Source of the DNA: Jatrophihabitans sp.
Lineage (GTDB): Bacteria; Actinomycetota; Actinomycetes; Mycobacteriales; Jatrophihabitantaceae
Direction: 5' to 3'
DNA length: 64,000 bases
Assembly (NCBI GenBank): GCA_036399055.1
Contig: DASWNX010000021.1
Location: forward strand, 1 to 64,000
Of this stretch, positions 46,178-56,425 are shown piece by piece; the first letter of the stretch is position 1, and every line of letters starts with the position of its first letter. Below the pieces are notes generated by a model that searched no databases, was not told where the DNA came from, and saw only the letters and a list, made by a program, of their open reading frames with translations. Made by a program: the position numbers and the translations under genes.

Positions 46178-47914
46178 ATGAGTGCTGACGTGGAGCCAAT
46201 CGCGGCAGAACGATGGGCCCAGCCCGATCCCGCCCCGGACTCAAACCCGGTGTCGGATTTGGACTTGGACCCTGGGTCGGACCCGGACGTGGACCCGAGG
46301 TCAGGCCCGGCACCCGGCCCAGACACGACGCCCGGCTTGAACCCACACAGCACGGCCGGCAAGCTCGCCGCGCTGGAGACCCGCTATGACGAGGCCGTCC
46401 ACGCCGGCTCGGCCCGAGCGGTGGCCAAGCAGCACGCCAAGGGCAAGAAGACCGCTCGCGAGCGGGTCGCGATGCTGCTGGACGAGGGATCGTTCGTGGA
46501 ATTCGACGAGCTGGCCCGGCACCGCTCGACCATGTTCGGCCTGGAGGACAACCGCCCCTACGGCGACGGGGTGGTCACCGGCTACGGAACCGTGGACGGC
46601 CGGCCGGTGTGCGTCTTCAGCCAGGACGTCACCGTGTTCGGCGGCGCGCTCGGCGAGGTCTACGGCGAGAAGATCGTCAAGGTCCAAGAGTTCGCTCTCA
46701 AGACCGGCTGCCCGCTGGTCGGCATCAACGAGGGCGGCGGCGCGCGCATCCAGGAGGGCGTGGTCTCGCTCGGGCTCTACGGGGACATCTTCTACCGCAA
46801 CGTGCAGGCTTCGGGCGTCATCCCGCAGATCTCACTGATCATGGGCGCCGCGGCGGGCGGCCACGTCTACTCCCCCGCGCTGACCGACTTCGTGGTGATG
46901 GTCGACAACACCTCGCAGATGTTCATCACCGGTCCGGACGTCATCAAGACCGTCACCGGCGAGGACGTCAGCATGGAGGAGCTCGGCGGCGCCCGGGTGC
47001 ACAACACCACCTCAGGTAACGCGCACTACCTGGGCGCCGACGAGCAGGACGCCATCGACTACGTCAAGGCGTTGCTGTCCTACCTGCCGAGCAACAACCT
47101 GGACCTGCCGCCGGCTGGGGACCCGTCGCCGGAGCCGCACCCAGACGATCTCGACCTGTTCCTGGACACCTTCATCCCTGACTCGGTCAACCAGCCCTAT
47201 GACATGCACACGGTCATCGAGCACCTGGTCGACGATGAGGAATTCCTCGAAGTGCACGCCCTGTTCGCGCCGAACATCATCTGCGGTTTCGCCCGGATCG
47301 ACGGTCAGCCGGTCGGCGTGGTGGGCAACCAGCCGATGAACCTGGCCGGTTGCCTGGACATCGCCGCCTCGGAGAAGGCCGCTCGCTTCGTCCGGACCTG
47401 CGACGCCTTCAACGTGCCGGTGCTGACCCTGGTCGACGTCCCCGGTTTCCTGCCCGGCACCGACCAGGAATGGCAGGGCATCATCCGGCGCGGCGCGAAG
47501 CTGATCTACGCCTACGGCGAGGCGACGGTCCCCAAGATCACGGTGATCACCCGCAAGGCCTTCGGCGGCGCCTATGACGTGATGGGGTCCAAGCACCTCG
47601 GCGCCGACGTCAACCTGGCCTGGCCGACCGCGCAGATCGCGGTGATGGGCGCCCAGGGCGCGACCAACATCCTGTACCGCAAAGAGCTGGCCGAGCTCGC
47701 CGATGACCTGCCCCGGCAGGAGGCTCGGCGCGCGGAGCTCGTCGCCGAGTACGAGGACACCCTGGTCAACCCCTACGTCGCGGCCGAGCGCGGGTACCTG
47801 GACTCGGTGATCCCGCCGTCTGCGACCCGGGCGCTGATCGTGAAGTCGCTGCGGATCCTCAAGACCAAGCGCCAGTCGCTGCCGCCCAAGAAGCACGGCA
47901 ACATCCCGCTATGA
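46178..47914 (+). CDS. accD5: propionyl-CoA/acyl-CoA carboxylase beta subunit (carboxyltransferase)
   Basis: The 578-residue carboxyltransferase has [15 protein letters not shown], the acyl-CoA oxyanion loop region [15 protein letters not shown] and [21 protein letters not shown], and the biotin loop region [17 protein letters not shown] / [13 protein letters not shown]. An N-terminal extension (about 15-50) is an Asp/Pro repeat. It transfers carboxyl from biotin to acyl-CoA. It is followed by accE with an ATGA overlap. The nearby alpha subunit (54594-56363) is the likely partner. Confidence 0.93.
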   Translation: MSADVEPIAAERWAQPDPAPDSNPVSDLDLDPGSDPDVDPRSGPAPGPDTTPGLNPHSTAGKLAALETRYDEAVHAGSARAVAKQHAKGKKTARERVAMLLDEGSFVEFDELARHRSTMFGLEDNRPYGDGVVTGYGTVDGRPVCVFSQDVTVFGGALGEVYGEKIVKVQEFALKTGCPLVGINEGGGARIQEGVVSLGLYGDIFYRNVQASGVIPQISLIMGAAAGGHVYSPALTDFVVMVDNTSQMFITGPDVIKTVTGEDVSMEELGGARVHNTTSGNAHYLGADEQDAIDYVKALLSYLPSNNLDLPPAGDPSPEPHPDDLDLFLDTFIPDSVNQPYDMHTVIEHLVDDEEFLEVHALFAPNIICGFARIDGQPVGVVGNQPMNLAGCLDIAASEKAARFVRTCDAFNVPVLTLVDVPGFLPGTDQEWQGIIRRGAKLIYAYGEATVPKITVITRKAFGGAYDVMGSKHLGADVNLAWPTAQIAVMGAQGATNILYRKELAELADDLPRQEARRAELVAEYEDTLVNPYVAAERGYLDSVIPPSATRALIVKSLRILKTKRQSLPPKKHGNIPL

Positions 47915-48126
47915 GCGCCGCCGAGCCGCTGTTTCAGATCACCTCCGGACGGCCGACGGCCGACGAGCTGACGGCAGTGACCATGCTGCTGCTCACGATC
48001 GCCCGGTCGCCGGCGCCCGACCCGCGACCGGCGCAGCAGGTGGGCGGTTGGGCCGACCCGGCGCTGCGGTTGCGCAGGCCGCTGTCGCCCGGTCCTGGCG
48101 CCTGGCGCGCTTCAACCTGGGCCTGA
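47911..48126 (+). CDS. accE5: acyl-CoA carboxylase epsilon subunit
   Basis: The 71-residue product overlaps the accD stop by four bases (ATGA). The conserved opening [23 protein letters not shown] is that of actinobacterial AccE/epsilon subunits, which bind the beta hexamer and promote holoenzyme formation. A Pro/Arg-rich C-terminus ([22 protein letters not shown]) is typical. Confidence 0.88.
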   Translation: MSAAEPLFQITSGRPTADELTAVTMLLLTIARSPAPDPRPAQQVGGWADPALRLRRPLSPGPGAWRASTWA

Positions 48127-48144
48127 CTGCCCTGCCCCTTCCGC

Positions 48145-48205
48145 CATTGTGCGGCCCGAATCCGCGGCTGCAGGCGATGTAGGCGCGGATTCAGGCCGCA
48201 CAATG
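48145..48205. terminator. bidirectional hairpin terminator candidate
   Basis: Arms CATTGTGCGGCCCGAATCCGCG (48145-48166) and its near-exact reverse complement at 48184-48205 (one mismatch) flank a 17-base loop. The element lies between the convergent accE and mtnP genes. There is no T-run, which is common in actinobacterial terminators. Confidence 0.7.
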
Positions 48206-48210
48206 CCGAC

Positions 48211-48250
48211 AGCTCAGGACAGCTCAGGACAGCTCAGGACAGCTCAGGGC
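48211..48250. repeat. 10-bp tandem repeat, four units, at the mtnP 3' end
   Basis: AGCTCAGGAC is repeated four times (last unit AGCTCAGGGC). The mtnP stop lies in the last unit, so expansion does not change the protein. Confidence 0.9.
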
Positions 48251-49068
48251 AGTGGGTAGGGCGGCGTGGTGTCGCCGAAGACGTCGGCGCAGCCGCAGTC
48301 ACCCTGCGCGGCGGGCAGTTCGGCCAAGGTGGCGACCAGCAGCTCCCGCAGCTTCGGAAGGTTCGCCGCGAAGGTCTGCAACACCTCGGCGTGGGTGACG
48401 CCGTGGCCCACGTCGACGCCCGCGTCGTGGTCGGTCACCAGGCACAGCGAGGTGAAGCAGAGCGCGAGCTCGCGGGCCAGCGCGGCCTCGGGCATCGCGG
48501 TCATCCCGATGATGGCGGCGCCGCTGCGGCGGTAGTCCAGTGATTCGGCGCGGGTGGAGAACCGCGGGCCGTTGATCACCGCCAGGGTGGCCGAGGCGGT
48601 CAGCGGCACTCCGGCGGCCTGGGCCGCTCGTTGGGCGCCGGCCCGGCCGACCGGGCAGTAAGGGTCGGCGAAGGACAGGTGAGCCACGCCGCTGTCACCG
48701 TCGCTGTAGGTGTGAGCCCGGCCCCAGGTCCGGTCCAGGATCTGGTCGGGCAGCACCAGCGCGCCCGGCCCGAGCTCGGGCAGCAGCGAGCCGACCGCCG
48801 AGCCGGTCACGACCTGGCGGACCCCCACCGACCGCAGCGCCCACAGGTTGGCCCGGTAGGGCACCCGGTGCGGCGGAAACCGGTGATCCGAGCCGTGCCG
48901 GGGCAGGAAGGCCACCTGCCGGCCGGCCAGCGTCCCGATCGTGAGCTCACCGCTCGGCTCGCCGTACGGGGTGCTCACCCGCAGGCTCTGGGCCTGTTCG
49001 AGCAGCGAATAGAAGCCAGAACCGCCGATGACGCCGACATCGGCCTGCGAGATAGCCACACCGCACAC
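48244..49068 (-). CDS. mtnP: S-methyl-5'-thioadenosine phosphorylase (purine phosphorylase family)
   Basis: This 274-residue protein has VGVIGGSGFYSLL (phosphate loop), PRHGSDHRFPPHRVPYRANLWAL, GPRFSTRAESLDYRRSGAAIIGMT and TDHDAG (substrate Asp). It phosphorolyses methylthioadenosine (or another 6-oxo/amino purine nucleoside) to adenine, feeding methionine salvage. The first codon is uncertain: GTG 49068 or the GTG three codons later. Single minus-strand gene. Confidence 0.9.
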   Translation of the reverse strand: MCGVAISQADVGVIGGSGFYSLLEQAQSLRVSTPYGEPSGELTIGTLAGRQVAFLPRHGSDHRFPPHRVPYRANLWALRSVGVRQVVTGSAVGSLLPELGPGALVLPDQILDRTWGRAHTYSDGDSGVAHLSFADPYCPVGRAGAQRAAQAAGVPLTASATLAVINGPRFSTRAESLDYRRSGAAIIGMTAMPEAALARELALCFTSLCLVTDHDAGVDVGHGVTHAEVLQTFAANLPKLRELLVATLAELPAAQGDCGCADVFGDTTPPYPLP

Positions 49069-49184
49069 CGTAGCGACCCCGGGCGAGGGTGAGATGTGCC
49101 CCGCCCGGCTTGGCGTTGCGCCTGACCTCGGGAGATAGTAGGACGTCAGAACATCGGGGTCTGGTCACACCGGGGAGCCACGAG

Positions 49185-50345
49185 ATGCAGCGCAAGCACT
49201 ATGACGAGGACCATCTGGCCTTCGGCGAGGCGGTTCGCACCTTCATCGCCAAGGAGATGCTGCCGGACTACCTGGCGTGGGAGGCGGCGGGGCTGATGCC
49301 CCGGGAGGTGTTCCAGACCGCTGGCGCCAACGGGTTCCTCGGCCTGCAGGTGCCCGAGCAGTACGGCGGCGGCGGGACCGATGACTTCCGGTTCAACCAG
49401 GTCCTCGGCGAGGAGCTGATGCTGGCCGGCATCGGCGGCGCAGGCCTCGGGCTCACCCTGCACAACGACATCTGCCTGCCGTACTTCCTGCACTACTGCA
49501 CCGAGGAGCAGCGGCAGCGCTGGCTGCCCGGCATCGTCTCGGGCGAGCTGATCACGGCGGTGGCGATGACCGAGCCTGGCGCCGGCTCTGACCTGGCCGG
49601 CATCCGCACCTCAGCGACGCCGGCCGGCCCAGGGGCTGACAGCGACCTGATCGTCAACGGCGCCAAGACCTTCATCACCAACGGCATCAACGCCGACCTC
49701 GTGATCACCGCGGTGCGCACCGGGCCGGACCGGCACAAGGGGCTGAGCCTGGTCGTTCTGGAACGGGGCATGCCCGGCTTCGAGCGCGGCCGCAACCTCG
49801 AGAAGCTGGGCCTGCATTCCCAGGACACCGCCGAGCTGTCCTTCACCGACGTCCGGGTGCCGGCGGCCAACATCCTGGGCGAGCTCGGCAAGGGCTTCCT
49901 CGGCATGGTGTCCAACCTGCCGCAAGAGCGGATGTCGATCGCGATCGCCGGCGTGGCCGGCGCCCGAGCGGCCCTGAACTGGACGATCAGCTACGTCCGC
50001 GAGCGCAAGGCCTTCGGCCAGTCGATCGGCTCGCTGCAGAACACCCGGTTTGTGCTGGCCGAGGTCGCCACCGAGATCGACGTCGCCCAGGCCTACCTCG
50101 ACCAGTGCGTCAACGCCCTGCTGATCGGCGACCTGACCCCCGAGGACGCCGCCAAGGCCAAGTGGTGGGCCACCGAGCTGCATGGCCGGGTGGTCGACCG
50201 GTGCCTTCAGCTGCACGGCGGCTACGGCTACATGCAGGAGTACCCGATCGCCCGCGCCTACGCCGACGCCCGGGTGACCCGGATCTACGGCGGCGCCACC
50301 GAGATCATGAAAGAGATCATCGGCAAGTCGCTCAAGCTCGGGTGA
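49185..50345 (+). CDS. acyl-CoA dehydrogenase
   Basis: Start ATG 49185 after GGGGAG. The 386-residue FAD flavoprotein has VAMTEPGAGSDLAGIRTSA (FAD/substrate loop), KTFITNG, RERKAFGQSIGSLQNTRF, LHGGYGYMQEYPIARAYADARVTRIYGGATEIMK, with the canonical base Glu in ATEI. It introduces the alpha-beta double bond in acyl-CoA chains. It is next to the maf gene (126 bases apart) in the same direction. Confidence 0.92.
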   Translation: MQRKHYDEDHLAFGEAVRTFIAKEMLPDYLAWEAAGLMPREVFQTAGANGFLGLQVPEQYGGGGTDDFRFNQVLGEELMLAGIGGAGLGLTLHNDICLPYFLHYCTEEQRQRWLPGIVSGELITAVAMTEPGAGSDLAGIRTSATPAGPGADSDLIVNGAKTFITNGINADLVITAVRTGPDRHKGLSLVVLERGMPGFERGRNLEKLGLHSQDTAELSFTDVRVPAANILGELGKGFLGMVSNLPQERMSIAIAGVAGARAALNWTISYVRERKAFGQSIGSLQNTRFVLAEVATEIDVAQAYLDQCVNALLIGDLTPEDAAKAKWWATELHGRVVDRCLQLHGGYGYMQEYPIARAYADARVTRIYGGATEIMKEIIGKSLKLG

Positions 50346-50471
50346 GCTAGCCTCTGCTGGGCGCGGCGTCATGCTCTGGAGTGGTCATGACCCCTTGAGG
50401 GCATGACGCACCGGGGCCAGAGCTGGGCCAGCGCGCCCACGAGGTGCCAGCGAGAGAAGCGGAGCGACACC

Positions 50472-51077
50472 ATGCGGTTCCTGCTCGCTTCGGCCTCCTC
50501 CGGACGGCTGCGGACGCTGCGCCATGCCGGCGTCGAGCCCGAGGTCGAAGTCTCCGGCGTGGACGAGGAGGCGATCACCGCGCCGACTCCGACCGACCTG
50601 GTGCGCGAACTCGCGCACGCCAAGGCGGTCGCGGTGGCCGGCAGGCAGCGCGGTGAGTTGCTGGTGCTGGGTTGCGACTCGATGCTCGAACTCGACGGCG
50701 CCGCACTGGGCAAGCCGTCCTCGGCCGAGGAGGCGATCGCGCGCTGGAAGTCCATGCGCGGACGGACGGCGGTGCTGCGCACCGGTCACACCCTGATCGA
50801 GGTCGCCGGCTCGGCGGCAGTGCGGATGTCGGACCGGGTGGCCAGCACCGAGGTGCGCTTCGCCGAACCCTCCGACGCCGAGATCGAGGCCTACGTCGGC
50901 ACCGGCGAGCCATTGCGGGTGGCCGGCGCCTTCACCGTCGACGGCTTGGGCGGCTGGTTCGTCGAGGCGGTGGCAGGTGATCACCACAACGTGGTGGGGT
51001 TGTCGCTACCGCTGCTGCGCCGGATGCTGCTGGACTTCGGCTACGCCGTCTCAGACCTGCCCACCGCCGCCCGCTGA
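50472..51077 (+). CDS. maf: Maf-family nucleoside triphosphate pyrophosphatase
   Basis: Start ATG 50472 after GGAGCG. The 201-residue product begins FLLASASSGRLRTLRHAG, the Maf substrate loop (S-x-S-x-R), and continues VLGCDSMLELDG (catalytic Asp) and LGKPSSAEEA (Lys). VAGAFTVDGLGGWFVEAVAGDHHNVVGLSLPLLRRML closes the fold. It removes pyrophosphate from non-canonical NTPs. Confidence 0.92.
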   Translation: MRFLLASASSGRLRTLRHAGVEPEVEVSGVDEEAITAPTPTDLVRELAHAKAVAVAGRQRGELLVLGCDSMLELDGAALGKPSSAEEAIARWKSMRGRTAVLRTGHTLIEVAGSAAVRMSDRVASTEVRFAEPSDAEIEAYVGTGEPLRVAGAFTVDGLGGWFVEAVAGDHHNVVGLSLPLLRRMLLDFGYAVSDLPTAAR

Positions 51078-51111
51078 CGCAGCCTGCTGCGGCGAAACCG
51101 CGGCGGCCGGC

Positions 51112-52635
51112 TCAGACTGGGGGCACCCCGTGTCGCTTGTCGGCCAACGGCCGGGCCTTGCCGGCGAGGGCTGCGAACCGCTGAGCGATCTCGGCCCGCA
51201 GCTCGGACGGGTCGATGATCACGTCGATCACCAGGTCGGCGGCCAGCCGCAGCAGGTCGACGTCCTCTTCGTACTCGGCCCGCTTTGCCTTGACGAAGGC
51301 GGCCTGCTCCTCCGGATCGGTGATCTCAGCGATCTTGTTGGCGTAGACGGCGTTCACCGCCGCCTCAGGCCCCATCACCGCTACCCGGGCGGTCGGTAAC
51401 GCGATGCAGGCGTCGGGCATGAAACCCGGCCCGTCCATCGCGTACAGGCCGGCGCCGTAGGCCTTTCGCACCAGCACCGATATCTGGGCCACGTTCGCCT
51501 CGGACACGGCGGTGATCATCTTGGCGCCGTGCCGGATGATGCCCTGACGCTCCACCTCGGAGCCGATCATGAACCCGGGCACGTCGGCCAGGTAGAGCAG
51601 GCTGACGTTGAAGGCGTCGCAGAGCCAGATGAACCGGGCGGCCTTGTCGGCGGAGTCGCCGAACAGCACCCCGCCGCGGACCGCGGAGTTGTTGGCGACC
51701 ACGCCCACCGGGCGGCCGTCGATCCGGGCCAGGCCGGTGATCAGCTCGGCGGCGAACTCCGGTTTGACCTCGAAGAACGAGTCGGCGTCGATCAGGCCCT
51801 CGATCACCTCGTGCATGTCGAAGGGCATCGACTCGGCGACCGGCACCACGTCGTCGGCCAGCTCCACGGCCGGGGCCTCGGCGGCGTAGGACGGCGCCGG
51901 CAGCCGCCAGTTCAACGGCAGGTAGGAGAAGAACAGCTTGGCCTGCTCGATGGCGTCGGCGTCGTCGCTGGCCAGGTTGTCACCGCAGCCTGAGACGGTG
52001 GCGTGCATCCGGGCGCCGCCCATCTCTTGCAGGCTGACCTTCTCGCCCACCACCATCTCGGCCATCCGGGGCGATCCCAGGTACATCGAGGCGTTGGCCT
52101 CGACCATGATCACGATGTCGCAGAACGCCGGGATGTAGGCGCCGCCGGCTGCCGATGGGCCGAACAGGCAGCAGATCTGGGGCACCTTGCCCGACAGCGC
52201 CACCTGGTTGTGAAAGATCCGCCCCGCGCCGCGGCGGCCCGGGAACAGCGCCACCTGATCGGTGATCCGGGCGCCGGCCGAGTCGATCAGCCAGAAGATC
52301 GGCAGCTCCTCGACGAGGGCGCGCTCGGTGATCCGGATGATCTTCTCCACGGTCCGGGCGCCCCACGAGCCGGCCTTGACGGTCGGGTCGTTGGCCACCA
52401 CCAGCGCCGGCCGGCCCTCGACCAGCCCCTGACCGGTCACCACGCCGTCAGCCGGGAGTCCCTCGGCGGTGGCGTTGGCCAACTGGGCGTCCTCGACGAA
52501 GGTCCCGTCGTCGAACAGCAGCGCGATCCGGTCCCTGACGTAAAGCTTGTGGGCGTCGGCGAGCTTGGCGGCGGCCTTGGCCGGCGGCGCGAGCGTGGCC
52601 TGGCGGGCGGCGCGCACCTTGTCGGCGTCACTCAT
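51112..52635 (-). CDS. acyl-CoA carboxyltransferase subunit (methylcrotonyl/propionyl-CoA carboxylase type)
   Basis: This 507-residue protein is a second carboxyltransferase distinct from the AccD5-like one: YVRDRIALLFDDGTFVED, IDSAGARITDQ, FGPSAAGGAYIPAFCDIVIMVEANASMYLG, LADVPGFMIG and VRKAYGAGLYAM. The layout with a downstream acyl-CoA dehydrogenase on the same strand resembles LiuB of leucine catabolism. The biotin carrier is probably the alpha subunit at 54594. GTG/ATG start 52635. Confidence 0.9.
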   Translation of the reverse strand: MSDADKVRAARQATLAPPAKAAAKLADAHKLYVRDRIALLFDDGTFVEDAQLANATAEGLPADGVVTGQGLVEGRPALVVANDPTVKAGSWGARTVEKIIRITERALVEELPIFWLIDSAGARITDQVALFPGRRGAGRIFHNQVALSGKVPQICCLFGPSAAGGAYIPAFCDIVIMVEANASMYLGSPRMAEMVVGEKVSLQEMGGARMHATVSGCGDNLASDDADAIEQAKLFFSYLPLNWRLPAPSYAAEAPAVELADDVVPVAESMPFDMHEVIEGLIDADSFFEVKPEFAAELITGLARIDGRPVGVVANNSAVRGGVLFGDSADKAARFIWLCDAFNVSLLYLADVPGFMIGSEVERQGIIRHGAKMITAVSEANVAQISVLVRKAYGAGLYAMDGPGFMPDACIALPTARVAVMGPEAAVNAVYANKIAEITDPEEQAAFVKAKRAEYEEDVDLLRLAADLVIDVIIDPSELRAEIAQRFAALAGKARPLADKRHGVPPV

Positions 52636-52759
52636 GTCGGTATCCCCTGCTCTTGGCTTGAGCGCTCACCGCTCAAGCGCTTCTCAGTCGTCATGGGCAC
52701 AGGTTGCCAGGGCGACCGCAGAGCATGACGCTCCGGCAACGGATCGAACCGCGGCGGCG

Positions 52760-53923
52760 CTACTCGACGGGTAGGCCGAGAGCCCGGGCGATGACCATGC
52801 GCTGCACCTCGGAGGTGCCTTCGCCGATCTCGAGGATCTTGGCGTCGCGGTAGAACCTGGCAACCGGGTACTCCTCCATGAAGCCGTACCCGCCGAAGAC
52901 CTGGGTCGCCACCCGGGTGGCCGAGACCGCGGCCTCGCTGGAGAACAGCTTGGCGATCGCGGCAGCGTGCTTGACCTCCTTGGCCGAGCGTCCGGCGTCC
53001 TTGAGCCAGGCGGCCTTGTAGGTCAGCGTCCGCGCCGCTTCGACGGCGACCGCCAGGTCGCTGATCGCGAAGGCGATCGCCTGCCGGGCGCCGATCGGCT
53101 TGCCGAAGGTGTGCCGTTCCTTGGCGTAGCGCAGCGACTCGTCCAGGCAGGCCTGGGCAAGCCCGACAGCCAGCGCCGAGATGGCGATCCGGCCGTCGTC
53201 GAGGATGGCCAGGAACTGCTTGAAGCCGGTTCCACGCTGCCCGACCAGGTTGGCCTCAGGCACCCGGCAGTCGTCGAAGACCAGCCCGTGGGTGTCGGAG
53301 ATGCGCCAGCCGAGCTTGTCGTAGGGCGGCTGGACCTCGAAGCCGGGGGTGCCGCTGGGAATCAGGATCGCCGAGATCTCGGGCTTGCCGTCGACCGTGC
53401 CGGTGCGAGCGGTCACGGTCACCACCGAGGTGATCGAGGAGCCGGAGTTGGTGATGAAGGCCTTGGAGCCGTTGACCACCCACTGGCCGTCGACCAGCTC
53501 GGCCTTGGTGCGGGTGGCGCCGGCGTCCGAGCCGGCCTCGGGCTCGGTCAGGCCGAAACCGGCCAGGGCGCGCCCGGCGACCAGGTCGGGCAGCCAGCAC
53601 TGCTTCTGCTCGTCGCTGCCGAAGCTCAGGATCGGGTTGATGCCCAGGCCCACGCCGGCCGAGAGCGTGATGCCGATGGACTGGTCGACCCGGCCGAGCT
53701 CTTCGATGGCCACGCACAGCGAGGTGAAATCGGCGCCGGCGCCGCCGTACTCCTCGGGCACGACCAGGCCGAACAGGCCGAGCTCGCCCATCTTGGGGAT
53801 CAGCTCGACCGGAAAGTAGTGCTCGCGGTCCCAGGCCGCCACGTGCGGGGCGACCTCGGACTCGGCGAAGTCGCGCACGACCTTGCGGAAGACCTCGTGG
53901 TCGGCTGACAGCTCGAAGGACAT
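52760..53923 (-). CDS. acyl-CoA dehydrogenase (isovaleryl/short-chain type)
   Basis: This 387-residue flavoprotein has GLTEPEAGSDAGATRTKAELVDG, KAFITNSGSSI, YAKERHTFGKPIGARQAIAF and GYGFMEEYPVARFYRDAKILEIGEGTSEVQR, with base Glu in TSEV. It lies upstream of the carboxyltransferase gene (125 bases) and divergent from a LiuR-like regulator, suggesting oxidation of isovaleryl- or short-chain acyl-CoA. ATG 53923. Confidence 0.92.
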   Translation of the reverse strand: MSFELSADHEVFRKVVRDFAESEVAPHVAAWDREHYFPVELIPKMGELGLFGLVVPEEYGGAGADFTSLCVAIEELGRVDQSIGITLSAGVGLGINPILSFGSDEQKQCWLPDLVAGRALAGFGLTEPEAGSDAGATRTKAELVDGQWVVNGSKAFITNSGSSITSVVTVTARTGTVDGKPEISAILIPSGTPGFEVQPPYDKLGWRISDTHGLVFDDCRVPEANLVGQRGTGFKQFLAILDDGRIAISALAVGLAQACLDESLRYAKERHTFGKPIGARQAIAFAISDLAVAVEAARTLTYKAAWLKDAGRSAKEVKHAAAIAKLFSSEAAVSATRVATQVFGGYGFMEEYPVARFYRDAKILEIGEGTSEVQRMVIARALGLPVE

Positions 53924-54039
53924 GGCGACTCCCGGCGCTGGACGAGCCGCCGCGGTGGCGCGGAGCGCCGGCCGAGCAGCTCGGGACGGATGGGCGGTGA
54001 AGCTGGTTGACGGTGAAGAGAGGTTGATGGTGGAGCAGG

Positions 54040-54055
54040 TTGACGTTTACGTCAA
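54040..54055. promoter_or_regulatory. LiuR-like MerR operator
   Basis: TTGACGT-TT-ACGTCAA is a perfect inverted repeat. TTGACG serves as a -35 and TATAAC at 54066-54071 as a -10, 20 bases apart, the long spacer of MerR-controlled promoters. The LiuR consensus known from proteobacteria is close to this sequence. It lies 20 bases before the merR start and about 120 before the divergent dehydrogenase start. Confidence 0.75.
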
Positions 54056-54074
54056 CGTTAAGCACTATAACGCT

Positions 54075-54482
54075 ATGACCTCGGCCACGGAAGCCAGCAG
54101 GGCCGACCAGACCTGGACCGTCGGCGAGCTCGCCGACGAGCTCGGCGTCACCACCCGGACCCTGCGCTTCTACGAGGCCGAGGGGCTGATCACGCCGTCC
54201 CGAGCCGGGTCGGCGCGCGTCTATGACCACCGGGACCGGGCTCGGCTCCGCCTCATCCTGCGTGGCAAGCGCTTTGGGATGTCGTTGTCAGAGATCCGCG
54301 AGATCGTCGACATGTACGACGGGGCGGCCTCCTCCGAGCGGCGCCAGCTCGAGACGCTGCTGAGCCGCCTGGACGAGATCACCGTGGACCTGACGGCCCG
54401 CCAGCGCGATCTCAAGCGGACGATGTCCGAGGTCGGCGAGGTCGCCCAGCAGTGCCGGGACCGGCTCGCTCAACTCTCCTGA
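54075..54482 (+). CDS. MerR-family regulator (LiuR-like)
   Basis: This 135-residue protein has the MerR HTH TVGELADELGVTTRTLRFYEAEGLITPSR (about 13-40), then a dimerisation coiled coil (RRQLETLLSRLDEITVDLTARQRDLKRTM), without a C-terminal cysteine metal site. The start at ATG 54075 sits three bases after the -10, so the message may be leaderless. It likely controls the adjacent branched-chain acyl-CoA genes through the site at 54040-54055. Confidence 0.9.
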   Translation: MTSATEASRADQTWTVGELADELGVTTRTLRFYEAEGLITPSRAGSARVYDHRDRARLRLILRGKRFGMSLSEIREIVDMYDGAASSERRQLETLLSRLDEITVDLTARQRDLKRTMSEVGEVAQQCRDRLAQLS

Positions 54483-54593
54483 CCACCCGGTCAGAGAGGT
54501 CGTTTTGTCGGACAAGCGTGCCGATTGGGTAGCCTTTGCAACACACCCACGAATCGCGGCGCCTGCGAGTCCGGCCGCAGTCAGGAGGCACGC

Positions 54594-56363
54594 ATGCGCA
54601 AGGTGCTCATCGCCAACCGTGGCGAGATCGCCGTCCGGGTCATCCGGGCGGCCAAGGACGCCGGCCTGAGCTCGGTGGCGGTCTACGCCGACCCCGATCG
54701 CGACGCCCTGCACGTCCGGATGGCTGACGAGGCCTTCGCGCTCGGTGGCAACACCCCGGCGGAGTCCTACCTGGTGATCGAGAAGGTGCTCGACGCGGCG
54801 CGGGCCTCCGGCGCGGACGCGGTGCACCCGGGTTACGGGTTTCTCAGCGAGAACGCTGAGTTCGCCCAGGCGGTGCTCGACGCCGGCCTGATCTGGATCG
54901 GCCCGTCGCCCCAGGCCATCCGCGACCTCGGCGACAAGGTCACGGCCCGGCACATCGCGCTGCGCGCCGGCGCGCCCCTGGTGCCCGGCACCAAGGACCC
55001 GGTGTCCGGCCCCGACGAGGTGGTGGCCTTCGCCACCGAGCACGGGCTGCCGGTGGCCATCAAGGCCGCCTTCGGCGGCGGCGGCCGGGGGCTCAAGATC
55101 GCCCGCACCCTGGAGGAGATTCCCGAGCTGTACGCCAGCGCGGTGCGCGAGGCGGTCGCCGCCTTCGGCCGCGGCGAATGCTTCGTGGAGCGGTACCTGG
55201 ACCGGTCCCGGCACGTCGAGGCGCAGGTGCTGGCCGACACCCACGGCAACGTGATCGTGGTCGGCACCCGGGACTGCTCGCTGCAGCGGCGCAACCAGAA
55301 GCTGGTCGAGGAGGCCCCGGCCCCGTTCCTGTCCGACGAGCAGCGCGAGCGCATCCACGCCTCGGCCAAGGCGATCTGCCGAGAGGCTGACTACACCGGC
55401 GCCGGAACCGTGGAGTACCTGGTCGGCGCCGACGGCGTGATCAGCTTCCTCGAGGTCAACACCCGGCTGCAGGTCGAGCACCCGGTCTCTGAGGAGACCA
55501 CCGGCCTGGACCTGGTCCGCGAGCAGTTCCGGATCGCCGACGGCGAGCCGCTGCGCTGGACCGAGGACCCGACGCCGCACGGGCACGCGATCGAGTTCCG
55601 CATCAACGGCGAAGACCCGGGCCGGGGCTTCCTGCCGGCCCCCGGCATGGTGACCACCTACCGCGAGCCGGCCGGCCCCGGTGTCCGGGTCGACTCCGGC
55701 ATCGAGGGCGACTCGGTGATCGGCGGCGCCTTCGACTCGCTGCTGGCCAAGCTGATCGTCTGGGGCGAGACCCGCGACGAGGCACTGGCCAGGTCACGCC
55801 GCGCGCTGGATGAGTTCGTGGTGGACGGCATGGCGACCGCGCTGCCGTTCCACCGCGCGGTGGTCCGCGACCCGGCCTTCGCCCCCGCTGACGGCGCGCC
55901 GTTCACCGTGTTCACCAGGTGGATCGAGACCGAGTTCGACAACCAGCTGCCGGCCTTCAGTGGCGGCGCCGACGCCGAGACCGAGGCCGGTGAGCGGGAT
56001 CGGGTGGTCGTGGAGGTGAACGGCAAGCGGCTGGAGGTCACGCTGCCGGCCGGCTTCGGCGCGGCCGGTGCGGCGGGCGCCGGCGGCGGCGGCGTGAAGA
56101 AGGCGCCCAAGCGTTCGGGCAAGAAGCGAGCCGGCGCGGCAGTGTCCGGTGACGCCCTCACCGCGCCCATGCAGGGCACCATCGTCAAGGTCGCGGTCAG
56201 CGACGGGGACACGGTGGAGGCCGGTGACCTGGTGGTGGTGCTGGAGGCCATGAAGATGGAGCAGCCCATCAACGCCCACAAGGCCGGCACGGTCACCGGG
56301 CTGTCGGCCGAGGCCGGAGCGGTGGTCACGTCCGGCTCGGTCATCTGCGAGGTCAAGGACTAG
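54594..56363 (+). CDS. accA3: acyl-CoA carboxylase alpha subunit (biotin carboxylase plus carrier)
   Basis: Start ATG 54594 after AGGAGG. In 589 residues: biotin carboxylase core ([65 protein letters not shown]), a linker with a Gly/Ala/Lys-rich segment, and the biotinyl domain with [11 protein letters not shown] (biotin on K554). BirA modifies it; the carboxyltransferases at 46178 and 51112 use it. It carboxylates biotin with ATP and bicarbonate. Confidence 0.95.
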   Translation: MRKVLIANRGEIAVRVIRAAKDAGLSSVAVYADPDRDALHVRMADEAFALGGNTPAESYLVIEKVLDAARASGADAVHPGYGFLSENAEFAQAVLDAGLIWIGPSPQAIRDLGDKVTARHIALRAGAPLVPGTKDPVSGPDEVVAFATEHGLPVAIKAAFGGGGRGLKIARTLEEIPELYASAVREAVAAFGRGECFVERYLDRSRHVEAQVLADTHGNVIVVGTRDCSLQRRNQKLVEEAPAPFLSDEQRERIHASAKAICREADYTGAGTVEYLVGADGVISFLEVNTRLQVEHPVSEETTGLDLVREQFRIADGEPLRWTEDPTPHGHAIEFRINGEDPGRGFLPAPGMVTTYREPAGPGVRVDSGIEGDSVIGGAFDSLLAKLIVWGETRDEALARSRRALDEFVVDGMATALPFHRAVVRDPAFAPADGAPFTVFTRWIETEFDNQLPAFSGGADAETEAGERDRVVVEVNGKRLEVTLPAGFGAAGAAGAGGGGVKKAPKRSGKKRAGAAVSGDALTAPMQGTIVKVAVSDGDTVEAGDLVVVLEAMKMEQPINAHKAGTVTGLSAEAGAVVTSGSVICEVKD

Positions 56364-56425
56364 AGGGACTGCAGCCGCCCGGGTGACGTGCGCCAGGGCT
56401 GATCCCGGTGAGTTTTCGGCCGGGG

